Below are positions 30,025 to 37,483 of a stretch of DNA of 64,000 nt, in pieces. Under the pieces are notes generated by a model, which saw only the letters and a program-made list of their open reading frames with translations, was not told where the DNA came from and searched no databases. The DNA comes from Gammaproteobacteria bacterium (GTDB taxonomy: Bacteria; Pseudomonadota; Gammaproteobacteria; Competibacterales; Competibacteraceae). Every line of letters begins with the position of its first letter. Position 1 is the first letter of the stretch. Location: contig JACKNC010000002.1 of NCBI GenBank assembly GCA_024235095.1, positions 777,269-841,268 of the forward strand, given 5' to 3'. Position numbers and translations under genes: made by a program.

Positions 30025-31271
30025 TAGTGGGCTGACACAGAAGTTTTGACAGGTAGCGGTGGGTGCCCTATGGTTGAGATCAACAGGAGGAATCACCATG
30101 GCCCACAAGTATCTGGTTGATCTAACTGAAGAGGAGCGGGAAGACCTGCTGAAGGTCATTCATAAAGGCAAGGCAGCGGCGCGCAAGGTTGCCCGTGCCC
30201 ATGTGTTGCTGCAGGCTGCGGAAGGGGCGACGGATGAGGCCATTGCCCAAAGCCTTCACTTGGGGATTTCGACCGTTCATCGTACCCGTCAACGGTTTGT
30301 CGACGAAGGGTTGCTGGCGGCGTTAAGCGAGCGGCCACGAGTCGGTTTGCCCCCGGCCTTGACCGGCAAACAGGCCGCCTTTCTGGTCGCCTTGGCCTGT
30401 AGTACCCCGCCCGCTGGCCGTTGTCAGTGGACTCTCCAATTGTTAGCGGACCGCTTCATGGAACTCCGGCCCATCGAAGCCATTTCCCGTGAGAGTGTGC
30501 GGCGCATCCTTAAAAAAACGACCTCAAACCCTGGCAACGTCAAGAATGGTGTATTCCCAGTGTCAGTCCCGATTATGTTTGGCATATGGAGGATGTGTTG
30601 GACCTGTACGCCGAACCCGATGATCCTCAATACCCCCAAGTGTGCTTCGATGAAAGTCCGGTGCAATTGACCAGCGAAACCCGCTGTCCTCAACCCGCCC
30701 GCCCGGGTCAACCGGCGCGCTATGACTGTGAATACAAACGCGAAGGCACCGCCAATTTATTTCTATTCGTACAACCCTTGCGCGGGTGGCGTCATGTTAA
30801 TGTCACGAAACAGCGCACCAAACGCGATTTTGCCCAGCAAATGCAGCAACTCGTTGATGTGTACTTTCCGAAGGCGGAGCGAATCCGGTTGGTCGTGGAT
30901 AACCTCAATACCCACACTCCTGCGGCCTTGTATAGTGTCTTTTCTCCAGAGGAAGCCCGCCGGATCACCCGCAAGCTCGAATTTCATTACACCCCCAAGC
31001 ATGGCAGTTGGCTCAATATGGCGGAATGTGAGTTCGCTGTTCTCGCCGGCCAGTGTTTGAATCGCCGCATTGCGAACCTCGAAACTTTGCGGAAGGAAAT
31101 CGCCGCTTGGCAAGGCCCACGCAACCTACGTCAGACCAAAATCCACTGGCAGTTCGGCACCGACTTGGCCCGGGTCAAACTCAAGCGCCTCTATCCTCCC
31201 TTGAAATCTTCTGAAACCCCGGTGGACCTAGAAACCTCTGAACCTGTCAAAACTTCTGTGTCAGCCCACTA
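30025..31271 (+). mobile_element. IS630-family insertion sequence
   Basis: Terminal inverted repeats are perfect over about 31 bp (30024-30054 against 31242-31272; inner sequence GACACAGAAGTTTTGACAGG on the left). A TA dinucleotide flanks each end (30025-30026 and 31270-31271), the target duplication of the IS630/Tc1 group. The transposase stop codon lies inside the right repeat. The transposase is in two frames. Confidence 0.92.
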
Positions 31272-31272
31272 G
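30098..31272 (+). pseudogene. IS630-type transposase, frameshifted at an A7 run
   Basis: ATG 30098 follows AGGAGG. The first frame gives a helix-turn-helix DNA-binding half (ATDEAIAQSLHLGISTVHRTR; VRRILKK) up to 30518; the conserved sequence then continues in the -1 frame as DLKPWQRQEW and onward to 31272. The catalytic triad lies in the second part: CFDESPVQL, VVDNLNTHT and GSWLNMAECEF. The shift coincides with seven A at 30512-30518. Either one A was lost (eight would restore the frame) or the element uses -1 frameshifting; the heptamer is not a canonical XXXYYYZ in phase, so mutation is somewhat more likely. Confidence 0.85.
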
Positions 31273-31387
31273 ACTTCGATCCCGAAGCGCAGGGCGATCA
31301 GTGGTAAGTGTCTTATACAGAGCGCTCTTCTGATCAGCCATTTTTGTTCTATATTTTGAATTTGCACTCGAATCTCAAGGAGCTTTC

Positions 31388-31996
31388 ATGATGAACTTAT
31401 CCCGTCTTGTCGCGTTGGGTCTGCTGACCTTGACGCTTCTTGCTACCGGCCTCATGGTCCCCAGCAGCGCCGTCGCGCAGCCCGCTGGAGAGGGCTATGA
31501 AGATGCGGACAGCGGCCCATCAGGCAGTGATGATCTCAGCAGCGCCCAGCAGGAATTTGAACGCATTATTACTCCAAAATATCGCCGACTGGGCATGCGC
31601 GTCGAATCCCTGCCCGATGGCAGCCTGCGGCTGCGGCTGCCCAGCGAAGTAATGTTTGCCTATGACAGCGCCGACATCAACCGCGATTTCGCTCCTACGC
31701 TGCGTGAAGTCGCCCGGCTGATGAAGCGTTATCGTGGCATTCGGAGTCGCATTATCGGCCATACCGATAATCAAGGTTCACAAAGCTATAATCTCGATCT
31801 TTCGTTGCGCCGGGCAGAAAGCGTAGCGACGTTTCTCAGCGCCCAAGGCGTGAATAACCGCCGGTTAATCACTCAGGGGCGTGGTGAAGAAGAACCCATC
31901 GCCAGCAACGCTACGCCCCAAGGCCGGCAGATGAACCGGCGAGTTGACATCGTCCTGTTTCGTCGCGCTCGCGGCGACCGACCCCATCGGAAGTGA
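31388..31996 (+). CDS. OmpA-family outer-membrane/peptidoglycan-associated protein
   Basis: 202 residues with a cleavable signal (LLTLTLLATGLMVPSSAVA) and a C-terminal OmpA-like domain (about 80-200) that binds peptidoglycan: FAYDSADINRDFAPTLREVA, IIGHTDNQGSQSYNLDLSLRRAESV and the final NRRVDIVL. No beta-barrel and no lipobox cysteine, so it is probably a periplasmic OmpA-domain protein; it could be a stator- or envelope-linked factor. The start may be either of the adjacent ATGs at 31388 or 31391; AAGGAG lies upstream. It stands alone between the IS630 element and the HIT gene. Confidence 0.88.
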   Translation: MMNLSRLVALGLLTLTLLATGLMVPSSAVAQPAGEGYEDADSGPSGSDDLSSAQQEFERIITPKYRRLGMRVESLPDGSLRLRLPSEVMFAYDSADINRDFAPTLREVARLMKRYRGIRSRIIGHTDNQGSQSYNLDLSLRRAESVATFLSAQGVNNRRLITQGRGEEEPIASNATPQGRQMNRRVDIVLFRRARGDRPHRK

Positions 31997-32002
31997 TCCG
32001 CG

Positions 32003-32425
32003 TCAAGATTGCAGCGCTGCGCGGATTCGCGCGGCCAATGATTCCAGTTCTTGTGGGTTAGCGGACTCTCGACCATGCGAACCAGTCCGCTGCCCCTCTT
32101 GCATTGGGATGATGTGGACGTGGTAATGAAATACCGTCTGGCCGGCAGCGGCACCGTTAAATTGACTGACGCGCATCCCATCCGGGGCCAATGCCTTTTG
32201 GATAGCCCGAGCCACGCGCTGGACCGTCAGGGTAACCGCTAGCAGATCAGTTTCGGCAATCTCCAGCAAGTTGGACGCATGCGTCTTGGAAATCACCAGA
32301 GTGTGGCCTGGACTAGCTGGGCGGACATCCATAAAGGTTAGCGTCTGGGCATCTTCATGGACTTTAATGGATGGAATTTCGCCACGGACAATTTTGCAGA
32401 AAATACAATTAGCAGATTCAGACAT
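32003..32425 (-). CDS. HIT-family nucleotide hydrolase/transferase
   Basis: 140-residue cytoplasmic protein of the histidine triad superfamily (HinT/Fhit-like), acting on nucleoside phosphoramidates or dinucleotides. The catalytic triad His-X-His-X-His is in FHYHVHIIP; CIFCKIVRGEIP near the N-terminus is the family start, with two cysteines that often bind zinc. ATG 32425 has AGGAAG upstream; a longer frame from 32446 is unnecessary. Substrate not determinable from sequence. Confidence 0.9.
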   Translation of the reverse strand: MSESANCIFCKIVRGEIPSIKVHEDAQTLTFMDVRPASPGHTLVISKTHASNLLEIAETDLLAVTLTVQRVARAIQKALAPDGMRVSQFNGAAAGQTVFHYHVHIIPMQEGQRTGSHGRESANPQELESLAARIRAALQS

Positions 32426-32454
32426 CGTAAAAACTTCCTGGATCACAAGTGGTT

Positions 32455-33195
32455 TTAGGGTGTGGTGAATTCGCGTTCGACCGAACGGATTTCCAGCCGC
32501 AAATCCTCCCGGCCCTTTTTCTGCCGAGTGATGCGCACGGGGAGATACTGCAAATCGGTAGCGAACCAGAAGGTGGTGATGCGACTTCCATCCGATTGGG
32601 CTTGACTAACGCGCACCGTGTGCAATTCGCCGAGCGCCGTTTTCAGCGTTTCCTCGCCTTCGTTGCGGATCTGATAGGTGCGAATTCGGGTTCCATCAAT
32701 CAGTGCGTACTGTTCCGGCAACTGATCGCGCTCCAAATCCCACATCACCATCAGATGCAGGCTGAGTGGGTCGGTCACGCCAGGCGATAGCGGTAATGTC
32801 GCTTGTTCGGCATTGTCGTGGGCCTCGACCTGCCCGGTCGACCGGTTGAAGCGCAATTGGATATCGCGAGTCTCTCCACCGGTGTCCGCCTGTTGTGCGT
32901 ACTGAGTGGATTGGACTTGGCCATTATGAATTTCGCCGCTGGCTTGCTCCTGAACCTGGTTCGACGTCAACAGCCCGACCAGACGGTTGGGACGCACTTC
33001 AAAACGCATGGCGTAATGGCTCGGTTCAGGGTAGTCCAGCGCCATAAACGCCTCGCCCAAGGGGAGACCCACGCCATACAGCTCATAGCGAGCCTGGAAA
33101 GGCGCGACGGGTTGCTCCACGGCAGCCTGAGCTAACGGGTTGGGTAACGTCAGCCATAGGCTAACGAGCGCAACCGCGCAGGTCCGTAAATTCAA
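32455..33195 (-). CDS. DUF3108 domain protein, exported
   Basis: Periplasmic protein of about 246 residues, belonging by eye to the DUF3108 family. From TTG 33195 it begins with a clean signal peptide, NLRTCAVALVSLWLTLPNPL then AQA, and the TTG overlaps the stop of the upstream gene (TTGA). A longer version from GTG 33231 is possible. Family-like segments are PFQARYELYGVGLPLGEAF, DPLSLHLMVMWDLER and TFWFATDLQYLPVRITRQKKGR at the C-terminus. Function unknown; the beta-rich pattern suggests a single-domain envelope protein. Confidence 0.75.
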   Translation of the reverse strand: MNLRTCAVALVSLWLTLPNPLAQAAVEQPVAPFQARYELYGVGLPLGEAFMALDYPEPSHYAMRFEVRPNRLVGLLTSNQVQEQASGEIHNGQVQSTQYAQQADTGGETRDIQLRFNRSTGQVEAHDNAEQATLPLSPGVTDPLSLHLMVMWDLERDQLPEQYALIDGTRIRTYQIRNEGEETLKTALGELHTVRVSQAQSDGSRITTFWFATDLQYLPVRITRQKKGREDLRLEIRSVEREFTTP

Positions 33196-33413
33196 GCTTG
33201 TAATTGCGCTAATTGTTGACGGCGTTCGCACAACAGTGTTTCATAGGCGCGACTGAGCGCATGCTCGTAGGCGCAATCACCGCTTTCGCCCATTTCGTGC
33301 AGGCGGGTCTCAAAAAAGGCGATCTCCTGACGCAGATAATCGGCGGCCCGATAGTCGGCCACGGGATGACCCAGGCTGACAGGGCGAGTGCTTACGGCCA
33401 GATTTGCGTACAT
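33192..33413 (-). CDS. Small hypothetical protein
   Basis: 73 residues, mostly helical and charged (YRAADYLRQEIAFFETRLHEMG; YETLLCERRQQLAQLQ). No family recognised. It is believed real because it has a strong GAGGAGG ribosome site before the ATG and its stop overlaps the start of the DUF3108 gene. No membrane segment or signal. Confidence 0.6.
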   Translation of the reverse strand: MYANLAVSTRPVSLGHPVADYRAADYLRQEIAFFETRLHEMGESGDCAYEHALSRAYETLLCERRQQLAQLQA

Positions 33414-33507
33414 TGTTTTATCCTCCTCATCATGTTTTATGGTTTATGGTTCCTGTTCATTGATAGCTTAGACGCGCAAAGTGAATTTCGCATGACAACC
33501 GGTGGGT

Positions 33508-34338
33508 TTAGAGAGTGTGAAACCGCATTGATAAATCGATGGCCCGCACATCCTTAGTTAAGCCGCCAATCGAAATATAATCGACGCCGGTTTCGGCAAT
33601 TGAGCGAACCGTGTCGAAATTGACATTGCCGGATGCCTCCAGTTTGACTCGCCCACCGGTGATTTTCACCGCTTCAGCCATAGCCGTTAGATCAAAGTTG
33701 TCCAGCATGATGATGTCAGGGTGAGCGGCCAGCGCTTCTTCCAGTTCCGCAACGTTTTCTACTTCCACTTCGACCGTGACGCCGGGATGCAGGCGACGGG
33801 CGGCGGTGATGGCGTTGCTGATGGAGCCAGCGGCCATAATGTGATTTTCCTTGATTAGCACGGCGTCAAACAGGCCAATGCGATGGTTCTGGCAGCCACC
33901 GCAGCGCACCGCGTACTTCTGCGCCAACCGCAGGCCGGGGAGAGTTTTACGGGTGTCGAGAATCGTGGCCTTGGTCCCCGCCACCTCATCGGCATAGCGA
34001 CGAGCTAGGGTAGCGGTGCTAGACAGCATTTGCAGAAAATTGAGCGCGGTGCGTTCGCCCGTCAACAAGGATCGCGCCGGGCCGCGCAGGGTGCAAAGCA
34101 ATTGGTCCGGCGTCACAAGGTCACCGTCAGCCACTTGCCATTCAATGGCTATCTGTGAATCCAGTTGGCGGAATACCGTATCAAACCAGGCTGCGCCGCA
34201 CAGCACGGCCGGTTCGCGGCTGATAACTGTCGCCTCAGCCTGGGCGTCTTCTGGGATCAGAGCCGCTGTCAAATCACCGTTGCCGACATCCTCGGTTAAT
34301 GCTAGAGCGACGCTAGGGTTAGGATCAGGCATTTGCAT
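33508..34338 (-). CDS. nadC: Nicotinate-nucleotide pyrophosphorylase (carboxylating)
   Basis: Quinolinate phosphoribosyltransferase of de novo NAD synthesis: quinolinate plus PRPP to nicotinate mononucleotide, CO2 and PPi. 276 residues, normal length. Typical blocks are EDVGNGDLTAALIP, GERTALNFLQMLSSTAT, TRKTLPGLRLAQKYAVRCGG, LIKENHIMAAGS and IMLDNFD, the last carrying phosphate-binding and catalytic residues. It is transcribed alone; nadA and nadB are not in the window. Confidence 0.95.
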   Translation of the reverse strand: MQMPDPNPSVALALTEDVGNGDLTAALIPEDAQAEATVISREPAVLCGAAWFDTVFRQLDSQIAIEWQVADGDLVTPDQLLCTLRGPARSLLTGERTALNFLQMLSSTATLARRYADEVAGTKATILDTRKTLPGLRLAQKYAVRCGGCQNHRIGLFDAVLIKENHIMAAGSISNAITAARRLHPGVTVEVEVENVAELEEALAAHPDIIMLDNFDLTAMAEAVKITGGRVKLEASGNVNFDTVRSIAETGVDYISIGGLTKDVRAIDLSMRFHTL

Positions 34339-34722
34339 GGGACATTCCTCAAACGTTAATCTTCTTTCAGTTTAGCCGAATTGCTAAAAGTGTCGCTATC
34401 CAGATGCTTCCTTATGGGGTCCAAGTCGCCATCAACCGGTATTTTCGATCCTTATTGAAGCTACCAGCATAAACTAATCACTATCAGCCTGCAGGGCAAT
34501 CGCGCTATGTGGTCGCTGGACTTGGCTGACCGAAGAGCAGGCGCAACCGGAACTCATCGTTTATCCCCCTTGCCAGGAGGAGAGGGAGATTAGCCGTACG
34601 GTCCCCAGTTCTTGCTTCATACGACTGAAATCGTTTTGACATCTTGCGAACACAACCGCGCCACAAAATGTATTAAGCGCGAGCGCGCCAGTACGATCAA
34701 CTCGACTTCATGGGACTAAGCG
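34339..34722. other. Gene-free region between nadC and the GDPD gene
   Basis: 384 bp. It contains a short C/G-tract hairpin of the dispersed type (CCCCCTTGCCAGGAGGAGAG at about 34566-34585) and presumably divergent promoters for nadC and the phosphodiesterase; no gene or RNA was recognised. Confidence 0.45.
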
Positions 34723-36021
34723 ATGAGCAAAAACAAGACACTGGTTGTAGCACTAGCCATGCTAACTGGCGCCGGGATCGGCGTCGTACATGCTGAAAGC
34801 AGCGCGACCGCCAAGAGCACCCAGCTGCCGTCCTGGGAATCCTACCCTCAACGGTTGCAATGGGACAGCGTGCAACTCGGTCCGCGGCCATTCTACCTGG
34901 TCGAGGGCATGGACGAGGGAGTGCTGAAGGATCGCCTATTGGAGTGCAAGGATGGGCCTTTTTATCGCACTGACTTTTCCATTGGCCACCGTGGCGCGGC
35001 CTTGCAGTTTCCAGAGCACTCGGACGTGGCCTATATGGCGGGCATTCGTATGGGGGCTGGCATCGTGGAATGTGACGTGACCTTCACCAAGGATGGCGTG
35101 TTAGTGTGCCGCCACAGCGAATGCGACTTGGCGACCACCACGAACATCGTTGCCACTGATCTAAACGCTAAGTGTACGGTGCCCTGGACCGGTCCAGTAG
35201 ACGGTGCTCACCCTGCCCCACAGTGCTGCGCTAGCGATCTGACTTTAGGAGAATTTAAGAGCTTGAAAGCCAAGATGGACGCCAGTAACCCCGCCGCCGA
35301 CACGCCAGAGGGCTTCCTCGGCGGCACCGCCAACTGGCGTACTGATCTCTACGTTGGTCGCGCTAATGTGGTCACTTTCAGGGAGAGCATCGAGCTTAAC
35401 GAACTCAACGGAGTCAAGCATACTCCCGAGTTGAAGGGCGCTACACACCAAGACCGCATCGAAGCCATCTTCGGCGGTCAGGCGCAATATGCCCAGAAAT
35501 TTATCGACGAACTCAATGCCGCCGGCGTTGATCCTACACGGGCATGGGTCCAATCCTTCAACCTGGACGACATCCTGTACTGGATCAAGAACGAACCAGA
35601 ATTCGGCCAGCAGGCGGTCTACCTGGACAGCATCGACCCTACTGCCAACCCGCCCATCCCGCGCCTGACCGTCGCCGAGTTGAGGCAACTGAAACAACAA
35701 GGCGTGCAGGTATTCGCTCCGCCCATGTGGGCGCTGCTGGACGTCAACGATGCCGGCGAGGTGATTCCGTCCCAGTATGCCCTGGATATCAAGGGCGCTG
35801 GACTGAAGATCATCACCTGGACCTTCGAGCGCTCCGATCTACGCAATGGTGCGTCCAAAGGGGGCTGGTACTACCTGTTTGACCCCGAGGGCAAAGCTAT
35901 CCGCAAGGACAGCGACATGTACAAAGCGTTGGACGTATTAGCTCGCAGGGTCAGAATCGAGGGAATCTTCTCCGACTGGCCGGCCACAGTGACCTATTAC
36001 GCCAACTGCATGGGCCTTTAA
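34723..36021 (+). CDS. Secreted glycerophosphodiester phosphodiesterase
   Basis: 432-residue exported enzyme that would release glycerol 3-phosphate from deacylated phospholipids. Signal peptide at the N-terminus (LVVALAMLTGAGIGVVHA). The GDPD TIM-barrel signature is present: SIGHRGAALQFPEHSDVAY with the catalytic His and Arg, then GIVECDVTFTKDGVLVCRHS with the metal-binding Glu-X-Asp and second His. At least seven cysteines (CKDG, VECD, VCRHSEC, AKCT, QCC, NCMG) fit a disulfide-rich periplasmic or extracellular protein. GGGA precedes the ATG. It is longer than E. coli GlpQ and not obviously orthologous to it. Confidence 0.87.
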   Translation: MSKNKTLVVALAMLTGAGIGVVHAESSATAKSTQLPSWESYPQRLQWDSVQLGPRPFYLVEGMDEGVLKDRLLECKDGPFYRTDFSIGHRGAALQFPEHSDVAYMAGIRMGAGIVECDVTFTKDGVLVCRHSECDLATTTNIVATDLNAKCTVPWTGPVDGAHPAPQCCASDLTLGEFKSLKAKMDASNPAADTPEGFLGGTANWRTDLYVGRANVVTFRESIELNELNGVKHTPELKGATHQDRIEAIFGGQAQYAQKFIDELNAAGVDPTRAWVQSFNLDDILYWIKNEPEFGQQAVYLDSIDPTANPPIPRLTVAELRQLKQQGVQVFAPPMWALLDVNDAGEVIPSQYALDIKGAGLKIITWTFERSDLRNGASKGGWYYLFDPEGKAIRKDSDMYKALDVLARRVRIEGIFSDWPATVTYYANCMGL

Positions 36022-36231
36022 CACGCCTTGGTCGGGGCGGTATTGCGCTGCTCTGGCCGCAGGACCATCCGATTAATCCCGTCCCGCTACCCTGACGATC
36101 CGTCTGCGATCAGCTCTCACATAGTAAGACTGCTCTGTGATGCCTGAAACCTCTATTGCCGATGCGAATCTGAATGAGCTATCCTAACGCCAATCATTGT
36201 TCGTGAGGTTTTAGCGGGTTACGCCTTTCAG

Positions 36232-36318
36232 GCTGGTGTGGTGGAATGGTATACACACAAGACTTAAAATCTTGCGCCCTGACCGGGCTTGGGGGTTCGA
36301 GTCCCCCCACCAGCACCA
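36232..36318 (+). tRNA. tRNA-Leu (anticodon UAA), CCA encoded
   Basis: An 87-nt class II tRNA. Acceptor arms GCTGGTG (36232-36238) and CACCAGC (36308-36314) pair fully; the anticodon arm is CAAGA-CTTAAAA-TCTTG with TAA anticodon; a long variable arm with GCCC/GGGC follows; the T arm is GGGGG-TTCGAGT-CCCCC; ACCA closes the 3' end. The 3' 60 bases are repeated at the far end of the integrative element, so it is the element's target. Confidence 0.97.
36259..36318 (+). repeat. attL: direct repeat within tRNA-Leu
   Basis: The 60-bp 3' part of the tRNA (from the anticodon arm to CCA) recurs at 45601-45660 with only two adjacent mismatches, in the variable-arm loop (GA here, TG there). The left copy is part of the intact tRNA. 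Confidence 0.92.
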
Positions 36319-36433
36319 TATTTTCAATGGGTTAGTGTAGGGCGTTTTTCAGTCACATTGTTTAATCGTTGTCGTTTTTGGCGGTTTTTCGCCCTTGATT
36401 GTCCCGCCAGTGTCCCAAGGCCATAAGGCGCTT

Positions 36434-36499
36434 TGTGGACAACCCGACTTATCCCCTGCCTGTGGATAACTTCACTGTGGATAAGTCGGCTTATCCACA
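36434..36499. other. DnaA-box cluster, candidate replication origin of the element
   Basis: Four DnaA-like sites in 66 bp: TGTGGACAA (36434-36442), TGTGGATAA (36461-36469 and 36476-36484) and TTATCCACA (36491-36499). The last two form a perfect inverted repeat with TGTGGATAAG and CTTATCCACA arms and a 4-bp spacer. It lies just inside attL, downstream of the element's replication genes. Confidence 0.6.
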
Positions 36500-36514
36500 G
36501 AACGCCAGCGCCAT

Positions 36515-36853
36515 TCAGGCGATCGGGCGATCTTCTGTTGCAGAAGGCCGCGCCGCCCGAACACGGGCAATGATGTCATAGATTTGGGTGACGGTGAGCT
36601 TGTAGCGTCGAGCCAAGTCAAGGTGGTTATGCCCGGTGAACTCCTGATAGAGGGCCGCATCGCGGGTCTTGCGCTCGTAGTCCTGTCCTTTGGGCAGATA
36701 AACCAGAGACCCACCAAACACGGTACGCAAATCTTCAACCTGGGCCAGCGCCAGGGCGTCGGCCTGGTCAGCGGAAAAATGTCCGTTCAGGCGTAACCGT
36801 AGCAGTTGCGCAATGTCGGCCAGGATCGGCGGGTAATGTTCGGGAATCTGCAT
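36515..36853 (-). CDS. Mor-family transcription activator (Mu-like)
   Basis: 112-residue DNA-binding protein resembling Mu Mor/C middle-late activators. The family signature is visible: FGGSLVYLPKGQDYERKTRD, then YQEFTGHNHLDLARRYKLTVTQIYDIIARVR, the helix-turn-helix. GAGG precedes the ATG. It is the leftmost gene of the element, next to the DnaA-box cluster. In Mu, Mor drives C expression and late genes; a satellite could use such a protein to act on a helper phage's promoters or to switch on its own operon (inference). Confidence 0.83.
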   Translation of the reverse strand: MQIPEHYPPILADIAQLLRLRLNGHFSADQADALALAQVEDLRTVFGGSLVYLPKGQDYERKTRDAALYQEFTGHNHLDLARRYKLTVTQIYDIIARVRAARPSATEDRPIA

Positions 36854-37132
36854 GATGACCTCGACGCGATAGGGAGCGGGAACACGGTCATTTTATCCGA
36901 CCTGGGCACGGCATTCTGCTTGCCTGATCAGGGGCTTAGTGTTGTCGCTGTTTATCCGGGTTCTTCCCTGTTCTTCCGGGTTAAACGCCAGTGATGTTAT
37001 CGGGAGCGGGGGCGGCTCCCCCGTAGCGGCGCTCGTTTAAGGCGGCGGTCAAGCTGACGAACCCTTTGCTTTATGGCACTGATGAGGTTCTGGGGGTTGC
37101 TATCCCCGCGTCGCCTCCCCAACTCTTTCCGT
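36854..37132. other. Spacer between SSB and Mor-like gene
   Basis: 279 bp without a credible gene. A strong G/C hairpin, GGGAGCGGGGGCGGCTCCCC near 37001-37020, may terminate the replication operon. A 73-codon frame here (36997-37218) overlaps SSB and lacks a start signal. Confidence 0.4.
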
Positions 37133-37483
37133 TCAGATCGCCAGATCATCATCAAACCCGGCCTGGGCGGGTTCCGGTTTGGGTTTGGGGCGTGGGCGCA
37201 AGGTCGCCAGTTCGTCAATTACCACGTCCAGCCCGGCCTGCGCTTCGCCCTGTTTGTTCAGCCACGCGGTCAGCTTGGCGCGGCCACTGATCGAAATGGC
37301 CTGACCGGCTTTCAACGTCGCCAGCCGCTCGGCTTGTTCCTGGAATCCAATCAGCGAAACCCACGCGATGCCGTTTTCGCTGGCGTCGGCCTTGAGCTTG
37401 CCGGTGGTGAACGGTTTGCCGTTCTGACTGGTTCGGGCTTGCGGGTCGTTATGCAGCGTCCCGGTCACCAGAGCGCGGATCAT
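37133..37483 (-). CDS. Single-stranded DNA-binding protein
   Basis: 116-residue OB-fold protein (MIRALVTGTLHNDPQARTSQ; NGKPFTTGKLKADASENGIAWV; LATLKAGQAISISGRAKLTAW) with an acidic C-terminal tail ending GFDDDLAI, which fits the tip by which SSBs bind partner proteins. ATG 37483 overlaps the primase-helicase stop by ATGA. It is the last gene of the element's replication operon and presumably coats the DNA unwound by that enzyme. Confidence 0.85.
   Translation of the reverse strand: MIRALVTGTLHNDPQARTSQNGKPFTTGKLKADASENGIAWVSLIGFQEQAERLATLKAGQAISISGRAKLTAWLNKQGEAQAGLDVVIDELATLRPRPKPKPEPAQAGFDDDLAI

Noticed and set aside
37070..37105. tRNA-like GGTTCTGGGGGTTGCTATCCCC
   Set aside because: Resembles only a T arm; no acceptor, anticodon or D arm can be folded around it.
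36997..37218. 73-codon frame downstream of SSB
   Set aside because: Overlaps the SSB gene, lacks a start signal and covers a terminator-like hairpin.
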